Part shown: positions 19,610 to 32,660 of the stretch, in pieces
Numbering within the stretch: position 1 is the stretch's first letter
How the letters are laid out: each line of letters starts with the position of its first letter
DNA from: Bradyrhizobium canariense
Lineage (GTDB): Bacteria; Pseudomonadota; Alphaproteobacteria; Rhizobiales; Xanthobacteraceae
NCBI RefSeq assembly: GCF_900105125.1
Contig: NZ_LT629750.1
Location: 5,483,001-5,547,000 of the forward strand
Direction of reading: 5' to 3'
DNA length: 64,000 bases
Notes under the pieces: generated by a model
The model's input: the letters and a program-made list of their open reading frames with translations, nothing else
Database searches by the model: none
Told to the model about the DNA's origin: nothing
Made by a program: the position numbers and the translations under genes

Positions 19610-20527
19610 TCATGCGATCTTGAGATCGGTTCCGGTGATGCGCCGGTAGGCCTCGAGATAGCGCTTGCTGGTGGCGTCGACGACTTCAGCCGGCAGCGGC
19701 GGGGGCGGGGCTTCGCCGTTCCAGCGGCCGGCGCGGCGCTCGACGTCGAGATAATCGCGCAGCGGCTGCTTGTCGAAACTCGGCTGCGGCTGACCGGGCT
19801 TATAGACATCCGCCGCCCAGAACCGCGAACTGTCCGGGGTCATCGCCTCGTCGATCAGGATGATGCGCCCGTCACCATCCCGGCCGAATTCGAATTTGGT
19901 GTCGGCGATGATGATGCCCTGGTCGCGGCTGATCTTCTCGCCGAGCGTATAGATCGCGCGGGTCATGCTCTCCAGCGTGTAGGTGACCTCGTCGCCGAGA
20001 ATCTCACGCATCCGCGCGATGGTGATGTTCTCGTCATGGCCGGTCTCGGCCTTGGTTGCCGGGCTGAAGATCGCAGGCTCGAGTTTTGCGCTTTCAAGCA
20101 GGCCGCTCGGAAGCTTCTCGCCGGCCAGTGTGCCCTGCGCCGCATATTCTTTCCATGCCGAGCCCGAGAGATAGCCGCGGATCACGCATTCGATCGGAAA
20201 TACTGTGGTGCGCCGGCACAGCATCGCGCGTCCCGCCAGCGCAGTGCGGTGGCCCTCCAGCGCCGGCACTTGCGTGATGATGGTATCGGCATCGGCGCTG
20301 ATCATGTGATGCGGCACCACGCCTTCGAGCTGCGCGAACCACCAGGCACTGATCTGGGTCAGCACCGCACCCTTCATCGAGATCGTCTCGGCCATGACCA
20401 CATCGAACGCGCTGATGCGGTCGGTCGTCAGCAGCAGGACGCGGTCGTCGCCGACGGCATAGATATCGCGGACTTTGCCGCGTCCGATCCGTGGCAACGG
20501 GAGATCGCTGGCGAGCATGGTGGTCAT
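19610..20527 (-). CDS. purC: SAICAR synthase (phosphoribosylaminoimidazole-succinocarboxamide synthase), long form
   Basis: 305-aa purine-biosynthesis ligase joining aspartate to CAIR. The signature [28 protein letters not shown] is at the N terminus, and [24 protein letters not shown] lies toward the C terminus. At about 300 aa it belongs to the long form, whereas operonic purC in many rhizobia is about 250 aa; this may be one of two purC copies. No pur neighbours are in the window. Confidence 0.93.
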   Translation of the reverse strand: MTTMLASDLPLPRIGRGKVRDIYAVGDDRVLLLTTDRISAFDVVMAETISMKGAVLTQISAWWFAQLEGVVPHHMISADADTIITQVPALEGHRTALAGRAMLCRRTTVFPIECVIRGYLSGSAWKEYAAQGTLAGEKLPSGLLESAKLEPAIFSPATKAETGHDENITIARMREILGDEVTYTLESMTRAIYTLGEKISRDQGIIIADTKFEFGRDGDGRIILIDEAMTPDSSRFWAADVYKPGQPQPSFDKQPLRDYLDVERRAGRWNGEAPPPPLPAEVVDATSKRYLEAYRRITGTDLKIA

Positions 20528-20593
20528 CGTTCACGCTTTCAACAGGAGGCCATCTCGCGCAGACGCGAGGCGGCGAAAGAAGGAGGGAATAGC

Positions 20594-21511
20594 CTACTCC
20601 GGCAGCGGAATGAACTCATGTTCGCTGGGAACTGGCGCGAAACGGCCGGTTTTCCAGTCCTGTTTGGCCTGCTCGATCCGCTCCTTGCTGGAGGAGACAA
20701 AATTCCACCAGATGTGGCGCGGCCCTTCCAGCGCGTCGCCGCCGAGAAACATCATCCGTGTCGGTTTTAGTGCCTTCACGGTGATGCGGTCGCCGGGCCG
20801 GAAGATCAGGAGACGTGGCGATTCGTAACGCTCATTGGCGATTTCGATTTCGCCATCGACCACATAGATCGCGCGCTCCTCATGATCAGGATCGAGCGGA
20901 AGGCTCACGCCCGGCTCGGCGGTCACTTCCGTGTAGAACCACGGCGACACCATCGTGACCGGCGATTTCACGCCAAACCCGCTGCCCGCGATAACCCGCG
21001 CGGTAAAACCGCGGTCGGTGACCGTCGGCAGGCTTTCGGCGGAATAATGCTGGAACGACGGTGCGATCTCCTCTGATGCCGCCGGCAGCGCGATCCAGCT
21101 CTGCAAGCCCAGCATTTTCTGGCCGTCGCGGCGCTGTACGTCGGGGGTGCGCTCCGAATGCGCGATGCCGCGTCCGGCCGTCATCAGGTTCATCGCGCCG
21201 GGCTGGATCTCCTGGATATTGCCCTCGCTGTCGCGGTGCATGATGCTGCCGTCGAACAGATAGGTGACGGTGGCAAGTCCGATATGCGGATGCGGGCGGA
21301 CGTCCATGCCCTTGCCGGCGATGAACTGCACCGGGCCGAAATGATCGAAAAAGATGAAGGGGCCGACCATCTGACGCTTGCCATGCGGTAGCGCGCGGCG
21401 AACTTCAAACCCGTCGCCGAGGTCGCGGGTACGCGGCACGATGACCAGCTCGAGTGCGTCGCAAGAGCGCGGGTCACCCAGCACGGGATCGTTGGAAGGA
21501 AGCCAGCTCAT
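20594..21511 (-). CDS. Pirin-family cupin protein
   Basis: 305-aa bicupin of the pirin family. The N-terminal cupin carries the His metal-binding pattern MDVRPHPHIGLATVTYLFDG and HRDSEG...GRGIAHSERTP; the second cupin is weaker. Bacterial pirins may act as quercetinase-like dioxygenases or bind regulatory partners. Function here is unassigned. The ATG at 21511 follows AGGAG; the longer frame to 21655 runs into an intergenic repeat and is rejected. Confidence 0.87.
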   Translation of the reverse strand: MSWLPSNDPVLGDPRSCDALELVIVPRTRDLGDGFEVRRALPHGKRQMVGPFIFFDHFGPVQFIAGKGMDVRPHPHIGLATVTYLFDGSIMHRDSEGNIQEIQPGAMNLMTAGRGIAHSERTPDVQRRDGQKMLGLQSWIALPAASEEIAPSFQHYSAESLPTVTDRGFTARVIAGSGFGVKSPVTMVSPWFYTEVTAEPGVSLPLDPDHEERAIYVVDGEIEIANERYESPRLLIFRPGDRITVKALKPTRMMFLGGDALEGPRHIWWNFVSSSKERIEQAKQDWKTGRFAPVPSEHEFIPLPE

Positions 21512-21589
21512 GGGATGCTCCTGACCTTTGCGGAGATCATAGCAGGAATCGTCCAGCGCCGTCCAAGTCCGGGAGCAGCAACATACTTG

Positions 21590-21733
21590 GCGTCGTCCCG
21601 GCGAACGCCGGAACCCATGGCCACAGGCATCCGTGTTACCGATGGTGTCGGACACCCTGCATTAATCGAGCGGACAACGCGATATGTCCGAAGCAAGTAA
21701 AGAAGACGCAGATGGCCGGGACGAGTCCGGCCA
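21590..21733. repeat. Remnant intergenic repeat with inverted ends
   Basis: Near the left end is CGTCGTCCCGGCGAACGCC (about 21591-21609). At the right end is a compact hairpin (21712-21733), ATGGCCGGGAC followed by GTCCGGCCAT. The same GGCCGGGAC/CCCGGCCA design recurs at 44151-44172. This looks like a degenerate member of a repeat family dispersed in related genomes, judged from memory. Confidence 0.45.
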
Positions 21734-21754
21734 TACCAGTACCGAGGAAAACCG

Positions 21755-22321
21755 ATGATCGCTCCTCTGAAGCCAGGTGTCACCCTTGCCAGGCTGAACG
21801 GTCCCGTTATCGAGACCGAGCGCTTGATCCTGCGGACATGGCGCAGCGACGATATCGCGCCGAACACGGCGATGCTGGCCGATCCTGCTTCAGGCCGGTT
21901 CATCACCGCCGACGGCAAACCCATCACCGACGCGTTCGTCGGCTGGCGCAACGCGGCGATCATGTCCGGTCACTGGATGCTTTATGGCGTTGGCATGTTT
22001 GTGGTCGAGGAAAAGCAGACGGGCCGGTTTGCCGGACGCGTAGGCCCCTGGAAGCCGCCGGGCTGGCCCGGCTTTGAAGTCGGATGGGGCATCGCGAGCG
22101 ATTTCCGCGGCAAGGGCTATGCGGTCGAGGCGGCGCGGGCGACGATCGGTTGGTCGTTCGCGACCTTCGAGATCGATCAGATCATCCACTGCATCGACCG
22201 CGAGAACACCGCGTCGCAAGCCGTGGCGCGACGGTTAGGCGCCAGGAAAGAGCGCGAGTTCGATCTGTTCGGTCATGTCGCGGATGTCTGGGTGACCAAC
22301 CGCGAAATCCGGACTGTCTGA
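21755..22321 (+). CDS. GNAT-family N-acetyltransferase (RimJ/RimL-like)
   Basis: 188-aa acetyltransferase. It begins with the RimJ/RimL-type ETERLILRTWRSDD, and the acetyl-CoA-binding segment is EVGWGIASDFRGKGYAVEAARA. The C-terminal ENTASQAVARRLGARKE completes the fold. The substrate is unknown: ribosomal protein, amino acid or antibiotic are all possible in this subfamily. Transcribed alone, convergent with the MmgE/PrpD gene. Confidence 0.87.
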   Translation: MIAPLKPGVTLARLNGPVIETERLILRTWRSDDIAPNTAMLADPASGRFITADGKPITDAFVGWRNAAIMSGHWMLYGVGMFVVEEKQTGRFAGRVGPWKPPGWPGFEVGWGIASDFRGKGYAVEAARATIGWSFATFEIDQIIHCIDRENTASQAVARRLGARKEREFDLFGHVADVWVTNREIRTV

Positions 22322-22331
22322 GGACGCGTCT

Positions 22332-23702
22332 TTACTGTCGCCCGAGTTGTGTCGCCTTCTCGACCCGATCAAAGCGTTCGAGCGAGAGGATCGCGTCGGC
22401 CAATTGATCAGCGCGGCCGTTCAATACCGGGCGTGCGAGCGTCAGGAACTTCTGCTGCATCGCCTGCGCGTCCGGGAATGAATTCGGCTCGCCGGAGGGA
22501 TCGGCGTAAAGTCGCTCATGCACGCCATCGTCAGTGGTGATGCTGACGCGGGCGCCGAACGGGTGGGTGCGGCCGACCTCCAGGCGATCGTCCTGCACCA
22601 CGTCGAACTTGTCGGCGAGCGCGTCGACCGCGGAATCACCCAGCCGGCCGTAATCGTCCCAACCGAAGCGTCCCTGATCCAGCGCCACGGCCCCGGTAAA
22701 GAACATCGAGAACTGTCCGCCGACGATCGAGGTCGGGTGCCGCTTGGTCGCGGCATCGCCGGTGAGCGTGATGCCATTGCGGTGCAGGCCGATCTCGACG
22801 CGCTTGATCTGGTCCGGCGTCAGATTGTGTTCCCGCCGCATCGCGATCAGCGCATCGAGCGCGGCATGGGTATAGCGGCAGCTCGGATAGGGTTTTACGC
22901 CGATCTTCATGGTCTCGTAGACATTCCCGAGCCCGGCCACGGCCTTGTCGGGATGGGCGTTGTCGCTATAGCCCACGAGAAGACCATGCTTGCCTTCCAC
23001 CGCTTCGGTCGAGCCGACGAAATCGTTGCGCGCCAAGGTCGCCGCGATCACGCCGTTCATTGCGGCGGCGCCGACCTGGTAGCGCTTGTTCCAGGACCCG
23101 TTGACGAGGAACTGCAGTGAACCGGCGGCCTGGCTGCCGGAGACGCCGAACGCTGCGATGATCTGGTCTTTCGAAAGTCCAAACAGTTTTGCGGCGGCCG
23201 CTGCTGCGCCATAGGTTCCTGCCGTCGCAGTGGGGTGAAAGCCGCGCGCGTAATGCGAGGTCGGATCGAGCGCGTTGCCCAGCCGGCAGCAGACTTCATA
23301 GCCGGCCACGATCGCGGTCAGCACGTCGCGGCCCGATGCGCCCACGAGTTCGCCGACAGCGAAGGCGGCGGGCACCACCGGCGCGCTCGGGTGCAGCGAT
23401 GAATCGGCGTGGGTATCGTCGAAATCAAGGGAATGGCCGAGCGCGCCGTTGAGCAGTGCGGCCACCGCCGGCGTCCAGGTCTTGTTGTCGCCGAACACGG
23501 TGGAGTCGCCCTTGCCGTCAAGCGCCAGCGCTTCGAGCATCTTGAGCAGCGATGGTGTGGATTCGGCGTCGCGCCGCGCGCGGATCGCGCTGCCGAGGAA
23601 ATCGAGCGTCAGCACCTTGGCGCGCTCCAGCACGTGCTGAGGGATGTCCTCGAACTTCAGATTGGCGACGTAAGCGGCGAGCGTTGCGGTTTCATTGGCC
23701 AT
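22332..23702 (-). CDS. MmgE/PrpD-family protein
   Basis: 456-aa enzyme of the MmgE/PrpD superfamily (2-methylcitrate dehydratase, aconitate decarboxylase and relatives). N-terminal FLGSAIRARRDAESTP, GHSLDFDDTHADSSLHPSAPVVPAAF and KPYPSCRYTHAALDAL are family motifs. No prpB/prpC genes accompany it, so a methylcitrate-cycle role is not supported by context; another small-acid dehydratase or decarboxylase is as likely. The start at 23702 gives the expected length. Confidence 0.85.
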   Translation of the reverse strand: MANETATLAAYVANLKFEDIPQHVLERAKVLTLDFLGSAIRARRDAESTPSLLKMLEALALDGKGDSTVFGDNKTWTPAVAALLNGALGHSLDFDDTHADSSLHPSAPVVPAAFAVGELVGASGRDVLTAIVAGYEVCCRLGNALDPTSHYARGFHPTATAGTYGAAAAAAKLFGLSKDQIIAAFGVSGSQAAGSLQFLVNGSWNKRYQVGAAAMNGVIAATLARNDFVGSTEAVEGKHGLLVGYSDNAHPDKAVAGLGNVYETMKIGVKPYPSCRYTHAALDALIAMRREHNLTPDQIKRVEIGLHRNGITLTGDAATKRHPTSIVGGQFSMFFTGAVALDQGRFGWDDYGRLGDSAVDALADKFDVVQDDRLEVGRTHPFGARVSITTDDGVHERLYADPSGEPNSFPDAQAMQQKFLTLARPVLNGRADQLADAILSLERFDRVEKATQLGRQ

Positions 23703-23905
23703 GGCGTTGCCTCGTTCGTTCTTATTCGTTCCCTTTGCGTCCGATTTTGGTAGGGCGCTCGCGGCGCGGCGTCAATATCAGCTACGGCGGGTCAGACCCC
23801 TGCTTTCCATGCGCCAGATCAGCATGTCGATCCGATCCGCCGCCAGGTCGAAGTCGACAGCCGTGGCGGCTTTCGCCGCGGGACGGTTCGGAAAACAAGC
23901 CCGCC

Positions 23906-24379
23906 TCAGGAGGCTACCTGCCGCAGCATGGCGGGCACGATCACGCGATGAAACGGCCTGATGATCGCGAGGTAGATGCGGCCGAACCAATTGTGCGTCA
24001 GTACCAGTGTCGTGGCGGTGACCTGCTGGCTGGAGCCGGAAGTCGCGACATCTATCACGACACGAAAATCCAGATGCTTGTCGTTGAAGCCCGCGACGAG
24101 CCGCTCCGGTGTCTCCCTGAGAATTGGAAATATCCCGATCATCTCCCTGGGTGGCTTTTCACTTGCGCCAGATGTTTTCAGGCCGAACGGCGCGACCAGA
24201 AGATTGCGGAGTGACAAAAGCGTTTCGATCCATCGTGGCGAACGGCCCATCATCCGCTGGGCGGCGTGGCGGGCATCGAGGGTTTTGCTCTCAATTTCAA
24301 GGCGAAAGGCATCGGCAAATTGCGCGCCCGGCAGCAAAGCGGCAGTGTCGATGTTGGCTGCGACCTCTTGAACCTTCAT
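23906..24379 (-). CDS. DUF2867-family protein
   Basis: 157-aa soluble protein resembling DUF2867: it contains LDARHAAQRMMGRSPRWIETLLSLR, a central beta region (FRVVIDVA...VTATTLVLTHNWFGRIYL) and the C-terminal RPFHRVIVPAMLRQ. Function unknown for the family. The ATG at 24379 overlaps the MATE stop as ATGA, implying translational coupling with the transporter, as a downstream partner gene. Confidence 0.75.
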   Translation of the reverse strand: MKVQEVAANIDTAALLPGAQFADAFRLEIESKTLDARHAAQRMMGRSPRWIETLLSLRNLLVAPFGLKTSGASEKPPREMIGIFPILRETPERLVAGFNDKHLDFRVVIDVATSGSSQQVTATTLVLTHNWFGRIYLAIIRPFHRVIVPAMLRQVAS

Positions 24380-25788
24380 GGCGAACGAAGCCTGTTCGCC
24401 AGCAGCCGGAAACGCCAGATCAGAAGAGCGGCATTGACGGCGGTACCGCAGGACAATCCGATCCAGACGCCGACGGCGCCGAACTCCGTCCGGAAGCCCA
24501 GCCAGCAAGCTGTCGGAAACCCGATCAGCCAGTAACCAATAGCGGCAAACAACAGCGGCACCCGCGTGTCGTTCATGCCGCGGAGCGACCCGGCCACGAT
24601 GCTTTGAACGCCGTCGGCGACAAAGAATGTCGCGCCGACCAGGAGAAGCGTCGAGGTCAGTTCGGTGGCGCCTTCAGCGCTTTCGGCTGTTCCGAAGAAA
24701 AGCCGCGCGATAGCAAATCGGCTCACGATCACCGCAAGCGTCAAGGCGGCGACCAGCGCAATTCCGAGCCCCGTCGCAACCAGTCCCGCACGTTTGACCG
24801 CGCTTGCATCGTTGCGGCCGACCGCGTGTCCGACCCGCACCGTGGCCGCCATGCTGATGCCGAACGGCACCATGAACAGGATGGCGGTGATCTGCAAGGC
24901 GACCTGATGTGCCGCCAGCGCGGTGGTGCTGATCAGGCCCATCAGCAACGCCGCGGCGGAAAACAGCCCATATTCCATCAGGAACGCGACCGAGATCGGC
25001 GCGCCGATGACAAACAGCTCGCGCATCAAGCTTCGGTCGATGCGCCAGATGTGTCCAAGCACGTGATATTCCCTGAACGGCCGGCGGCGCGTAGCGAACC
25101 ACAGGCCCGCCAGCAACGTGCCGAAATTGACGATCGCGGTGGCGAGCCCGGCACCAAGCAGTTCCAGCCGCGGCAGCCCCCATTCGCCATAGATCAGGAG
25201 ATAGGCCAGCAACGCATTGGCCGGGATCGCGGCCAGCGTGATCCACAAGGCGGGTTCCGGCCGGTTGACCGCGCCCATGAAGCCGCGGAGCGCGAGAAAC
25301 CACAGCGCCGGCGTCACGCCCCATACCAGGCCGAACAGATATCGCTGCGCGAGATGCGCGGCCGCGGGCGCCTGGCCCAGCGCCAGCAGGATCTGCTCGC
25401 CGAACAGCGGAAACATCATGATCGGCGCGGAAATCAACAGCGCGGCCCACAGGCCCGTGCGGAGCGAGCGGCGCACCAGAAGCGGATCGCGGGCGCCGAA
25501 GGCTTGCGCGGCCAGCGGCGCCACGGCCGACACCAGTCCCATGCCGAAAGTGAAGCTGACGAAGTAGACGGTGCCCGCCAGCGCCGCTGCCGCAACGGCT
25601 TCGTTGCCAAGACGTCCGATAAAGGCAAGATCGGTCGTCATCATCGCGATCTGCCCAAGCTGGGTCAGCGCCATCGGCAAAGCGAGCTTGATGGTCTCGC
25701 TCAGCTCATGGGCGAAGTGATTGCCGGGCGTTGTCACGGCCTCGCGCGATGCAGTTGCGGCTCGTTCTATTTTATCGAAGGAAGTCAT
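24376..25788 (-). CDS. MATE-family multidrug efflux transporter (NorM-like)
   Basis: 470-aa polytopic inner-membrane cation/drug antiporter. Two homologous halves of six helices each are visible; the N-terminal ELSETIKLALPMALTQLGQIAMMTTDLAFIG-like start matches NorM/DinF proteins. Length is typical. It is followed by the coupled DUF2867 gene. Substrates are unknown. Confidence 0.9.
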   Translation of the reverse strand: MTSFDKIERAATASREAVTTPGNHFAHELSETIKLALPMALTQLGQIAMMTTDLAFIGRLGNEAVAAAALAGTVYFVSFTFGMGLVSAVAPLAAQAFGARDPLLVRRSLRTGLWAALLISAPIMMFPLFGEQILLALGQAPAAAHLAQRYLFGLVWGVTPALWFLALRGFMGAVNRPEPALWITLAAIPANALLAYLLIYGEWGLPRLELLGAGLATAIVNFGTLLAGLWFATRRRPFREYHVLGHIWRIDRSLMRELFVIGAPISVAFLMEYGLFSAAALLMGLISTTALAAHQVALQITAILFMVPFGISMAATVRVGHAVGRNDASAVKRAGLVATGLGIALVAALTLAVIVSRFAIARLFFGTAESAEGATELTSTLLLVGATFFVADGVQSIVAGSLRGMNDTRVPLLFAAIGYWLIGFPTACWLGFRTEFGAVGVWIGLSCGTAVNAALLIWRFRLLANRLRSP

Positions 25789-25848
25789 GAGGGAAGATTA
25801 GCACCCTCATGGATGAAAAAGATAACAGGGAGGCTGCGACCGAATCGA

Positions 25849-29869
<4,021 letters not shown>

Positions 29870-31015
29870 TCAAGCGCTGCCGCGCGGCGTGATGCGGCCG
29901 GAATCGACGTCGAAAATCTCGCCGGATGCGCCGACGTCGGTGAAGGCTGCGGGATCGGCCCCGGTCATCCAGACCTGGGAGCCGAGTTTGGCGAGTTCGG
30001 CGAATAGCGCCTTGCGCCTGCTGGGGTCGAGATGTGCGACCACCTCGTCGAGCAGCAGCAGCGGCGTGATGCCGGTCATGTCCGCGACCAGGTTCGCATG
30101 CGCCAGCACCAGCCCGATCAGCAGGGCCTTCTGCTCGCCGGTGGAGGCATCACGGGCCGGCATGTTCTTCGGCGCGTAGATCACCTGCAGATCGGTGAGA
30201 TGCGGGCCGTCGAGCGTGCGGCCGGCGGCGGCGTCGCGCGGGCGACCCTGGCGCAGGATTTCGCGATAGCGGTCCTCCACGGCGGTGGCGGGCTCGTTCA
30301 TCAACGCGTTTTCCATCCAGCCGTCGAGCATGATCTCGGCGGAGGGAAAGGCGGATTGCGCGCCGCGCGCGCGCAGCATCGCGGCAAGCCGTGTCAGGGT
30401 CTGGCCGCGCGTGGCCGCCACCGCGACCGCCAGTTCGGCCGTCTCGCGTTCGATCGCATCACACCAATGGTCGTCGAAATTGCGCACTTCGAGCAGGCGG
30501 TTGCGCGATCGCAAGCTGCGGTCGAGCGCCGAGACCCGGGCCGAATGCTCGCTGTCGATCGCCAGCACCAGCCGATCGAAGAATCGCCGCCGCTCCGACG
30601 CCGCGCCCGTGAACAGCCCGTCCATCGACGGCGTCAGCCAGACCATGCGCAGATGATCGCCGAAGGCCGCGGCCGAACTGACCGCCTCGCGGTCGATCCG
30701 GCAGCGCCGGCTTGTGGCGGCGGCCTCGTTTCCGGGTGGATCGATGCCGGTACCGAGCGTTGCCAGCCCAAGCGCGCCCTCAACCTCGGCCGATACCGCC
30801 CACGAACCGTCGCCCTGGATATCGGCGACATCGTCGAGCGTTGCGCGGCGCAACCCGCGTCCCGGCGACAGAAACGAAATCGCCTCGATGCAGTTGGTCT
30901 TGCCCGCGCCATTGGGCCCGACCAGCACCACCACGTCGCCACGCGTCTGCAGGCTCGCCGCGCGGTAATTGCGGAAATGCGTCAGGCTGAGGCGATAGAT
31001 GCGGGAGGCGGTCAT
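29870..31015 (-). CDS. recF: RecF, DNA replication and repair ATPase
   Basis: 381-aa SMC/ABC-like ATPase acting in RecFOR loading of RecA at gaps. Walker A is GPNGAGKTN (residues 33-41). The signature region DASTGEQKALLIGLVLAHA and Walker B LLLLDEVVAHLD lie toward the C terminus. The N-terminal LSLTHFRNY is canonical. It belongs to the dnaA-dnaN-recF-gyrB block but is separated from dnaN by the inverted-repeat/DUF559 unit. Confidence 0.95.
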   Translation of the reverse strand: MTASRIYRLSLTHFRNYRAASLQTRGDVVVLVGPNGAGKTNCIEAISFLSPGRGLRRATLDDVADIQGDGSWAVSAEVEGALGLATLGTGIDPPGNEAAATSRRCRIDREAVSSAAAFGDHLRMVWLTPSMDGLFTGAASERRRFFDRLVLAIDSEHSARVSALDRSLRSRNRLLEVRNFDDHWCDAIERETAELAVAVAATRGQTLTRLAAMLRARGAQSAFPSAEIMLDGWMENALMNEPATAVEDRYREILRQGRPRDAAAGRTLDGPHLTDLQVIYAPKNMPARDASTGEQKALLIGLVLAHANLVADMTGITPLLLLDEVVAHLDPSRRKALFAELAKLGSQVWMTGADPAAFTDVGASGEIFDVDSGRITPRGSA

Positions 31016-31037
31016 ATCGGGAGAGATGCGATCTTTT

Positions 31038-31098
31038 CTTCCCTCTCCCCTTGTGGGAGAGGGTGGCGCCTCACGAAGTGAGGCGACGGGTGAGGGGT
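31038..31098 (+). repeat. Left inverted repeat of the DUF559 unit
   Basis: 61-bp element whose outer 33 bases match the right copy (31470-31522, reversed) with one difference, and whose inner 12 bases (CGGGTGAGGGGT) match exactly. The middle differs (TCACGAAGTGAGGCGA against GAAGGCGC), a loop-like variation. The outer arm contains its own palindrome CCTCTCCCC/GGGAGAGG. It ends three bases before the DUF559 stop codon. Confidence 0.8.
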
Positions 31099-31101
31099 AT
31101 C

Positions 31102-31467
31102 TTACGGCTCGGCAAGCTTTGCGAGAAGATCTTCCAAAACGGCTGAAGGCTGTTGCAACACGTCGTTGTTCCAGTAACGCGCTATTCGAAAACCGTTAGC
31201 GATCAGAGCGAGATCTCGCTCCGTGTCACGCTCAGATGACGCGTGTTGACTGCCATCGATCTCGATGATGATGCGTTTCTCGAAGCAAACGAAATCGAGA
31301 ATAAAGCTTTGGAAGGGAACCTGCCGGCGAAATTTAAAGAGAGCTAACCGTCGATCGCGGAGCAATCGCCACATAGCCGCTTCGGCGTCGGTGGGTTCGC
31401 GACGCATCTTCTTTGCGAAATTACGGATGCGCTTGGCTGTCGGCCGATGGTGTGGCGTCTGCGGCAC
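31102..31467 (-). CDS. DUF559 (PDDEXK-fold) endonuclease-like protein
   Basis: 121-aa protein of DUF559, a Vsr-like very-short-patch-repair nuclease fold. Core motifs: MRREPTDAEAAMWRLLRDRRL, FKFRRQVPF, FILDFVCFEKRIIIEIDGSQH (the acidic catalytic region) and the closing FRIARYWNNDVLQ. The GTG at 31467 lies 5 bases after GAGGGG, which is itself the inner end of the right repeat; the stop is three bases from the left repeat. Gene and repeats thus form one compact 485-bp unit between dnaN and recF. Target DNA and biological role are unknown. Confidence 0.82.
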   Translation of the reverse strand: MPQTPHHRPTAKRIRNFAKKMRREPTDAEAAMWRLLRDRRLALFKFRRQVPFQSFILDFVCFEKRIIIEIDGSQHASSERDTERDLALIANGFRIARYWNNDVLQQPSAVLEDLLAKLAEP

Positions 31468-31469
31468 GA

Positions 31470-31522
31470 ACCCCTCACCCGGCGCCTTCGGCGCCACCCT
31501 CTCCCGCAAGGGGAGAGGGAAG
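31470..31522 (-). repeat. Right inverted repeat of the DUF559 unit
   Basis: 53-bp element that is the inverse of the left copy. Its inner end reads, on the gene strand, GGTGAGGGGT and supplies the ribosome-binding site for the DUF559 gene. No convincing target-site duplication flanks the pair (GATCTTTT on the left, ACTAGAGC on the right). Confidence 0.8.
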
Positions 31523-31541
31523 ACTAGAGCGCCGTTTGCGC

Positions 31542-32660
31542 CTACACCCGCATCGGCATCAGCACGTAGAGCGCGCCTTTGGACTCCTTGTCTTGCACCA
31601 GCGTCGGCGAGCCCGGATCGGCCAGTTTCAGCACCGCCACCTCGCCCTCGATTTGCGCGGCGATGTCCAGCAGGTAACGCGAATTGAAGCCGATATCGAG
31701 CGCGTCGGAGGCGTATTCGACTTCGAGTTCTTCGGTGGCGCTTCCGGAATCCGGGTTGGTGACCGACAGCACGAGTTTGCCCGGCGACAATGCCAGCTTC
31801 ACGGCGCGGCCGCGTTCGCTCGAGATCGTCGAGACGCGGTCGACCGCGGCCTCGAAATCCTTCTTGTCGACGATCAGCTCCTTGTCGTTGTTCTGCGGGA
31901 TGACACGGCCGTAGTCCGGAAAGGTGCCGTCGATCAGTTTCGAGGTCAGCACCACATTGCCGATGGTGAAGCGGATCTTGCCCTGCGACAACTCGATCTG
32001 GATCTCGGCTTCATTGTCCTCAATCAGGCGTTGCACTTCGCCAACGGTTTTGCGCGGCACGATGACACCGGGCATGCCGGATGCGCCGCTCGGCAATGGC
32101 AGATCGATCTGCGCGAGCCGGTGCCCGTCGGTCGCCACCGCGCGCAGGGTTGCGCTCTTGGCGGTGCCGGCGGAGTGCAGATAGATGCCGTTGAGATAGT
32201 AGCGGGTTTCCTCCGTCGAGATCGCGAACTGGGTACGATCGATCAGCCGTTTCATGTCGGAGGCGGCGAGCGTAAACGAATGCGTCATGTCGCCGGCGGC
32301 AAGATCGGGGAAATCATTTTCCGGCAGGGTCTGCAGCGTGAAGCGCGATCGGCCGGCGCGGATCGCCAGCACCGAGCGATCACCGTCGCCTTCCAGCACG
32401 ACCTGCGCGCCGTCAGGCAGTTTGCGCACGATGTCGTAGAACATATGCGCCGGCACGGTGGTCGAGCCGCCGGTTCCGGTTTCTGCTGCCAGCGTTTCCG
32501 TCACCTCGAGGTCAAGGTCGGTGGCCTTTAGCGACAGCCGGGCGCTTTCGGCGCGGACCAGCACGTTGCCGAGGATCGGAATGGTGTTGCGGCGTTCCAC
32601 CACACGGTGGACGTGTCCCAGCGATTTCAGGAGTTGCGCGCGTTCGACGGTAACCTTCAT
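31542..32660 (-). CDS. dnaN: DNA polymerase III beta sliding clamp
   Basis: 372-aa processivity clamp made of three similar domains. The N-terminal MKVTVERAQLLKSLGHVHRVVERRNTIPIL and C-terminal ALYVLMPMRV are typical. It lies downstream of dnaA on the same strand with a 336-bp gap, and upstream of the DUF559 unit and recF. Confidence 0.96.
   Translation of the reverse strand: MKVTVERAQLLKSLGHVHRVVERRNTIPILGNVLVRAESARLSLKATDLDLEVTETLAAETGTGGSTTVPAHMFYDIVRKLPDGAQVVLEGDGDRSVLAIRAGRSRFTLQTLPENDFPDLAAGDMTHSFTLAASDMKRLIDRTQFAISTEETRYYLNGIYLHSAGTAKSATLRAVATDGHRLAQIDLPLPSGASGMPGVIVPRKTVGEVQRLIEDNEAEIQIELSQGKIRFTIGNVVLTSKLIDGTFPDYGRVIPQNNDKELIVDKKDFEAAVDRVSTISSERGRAVKLALSPGKLVLSVTNPDSGSATEELEVEYASDALDIGFNSRYLLDIAAQIEGEVAVLKLADPGSPTLVQDKESKGALYVLMPMRV

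Noticed and set aside
31038..31522. DUF559 unit as a classical insertion sequence
   Set aside because: No transposase and no target-site duplication visible; it is reported as an inverted-repeat/nuclease unit instead.
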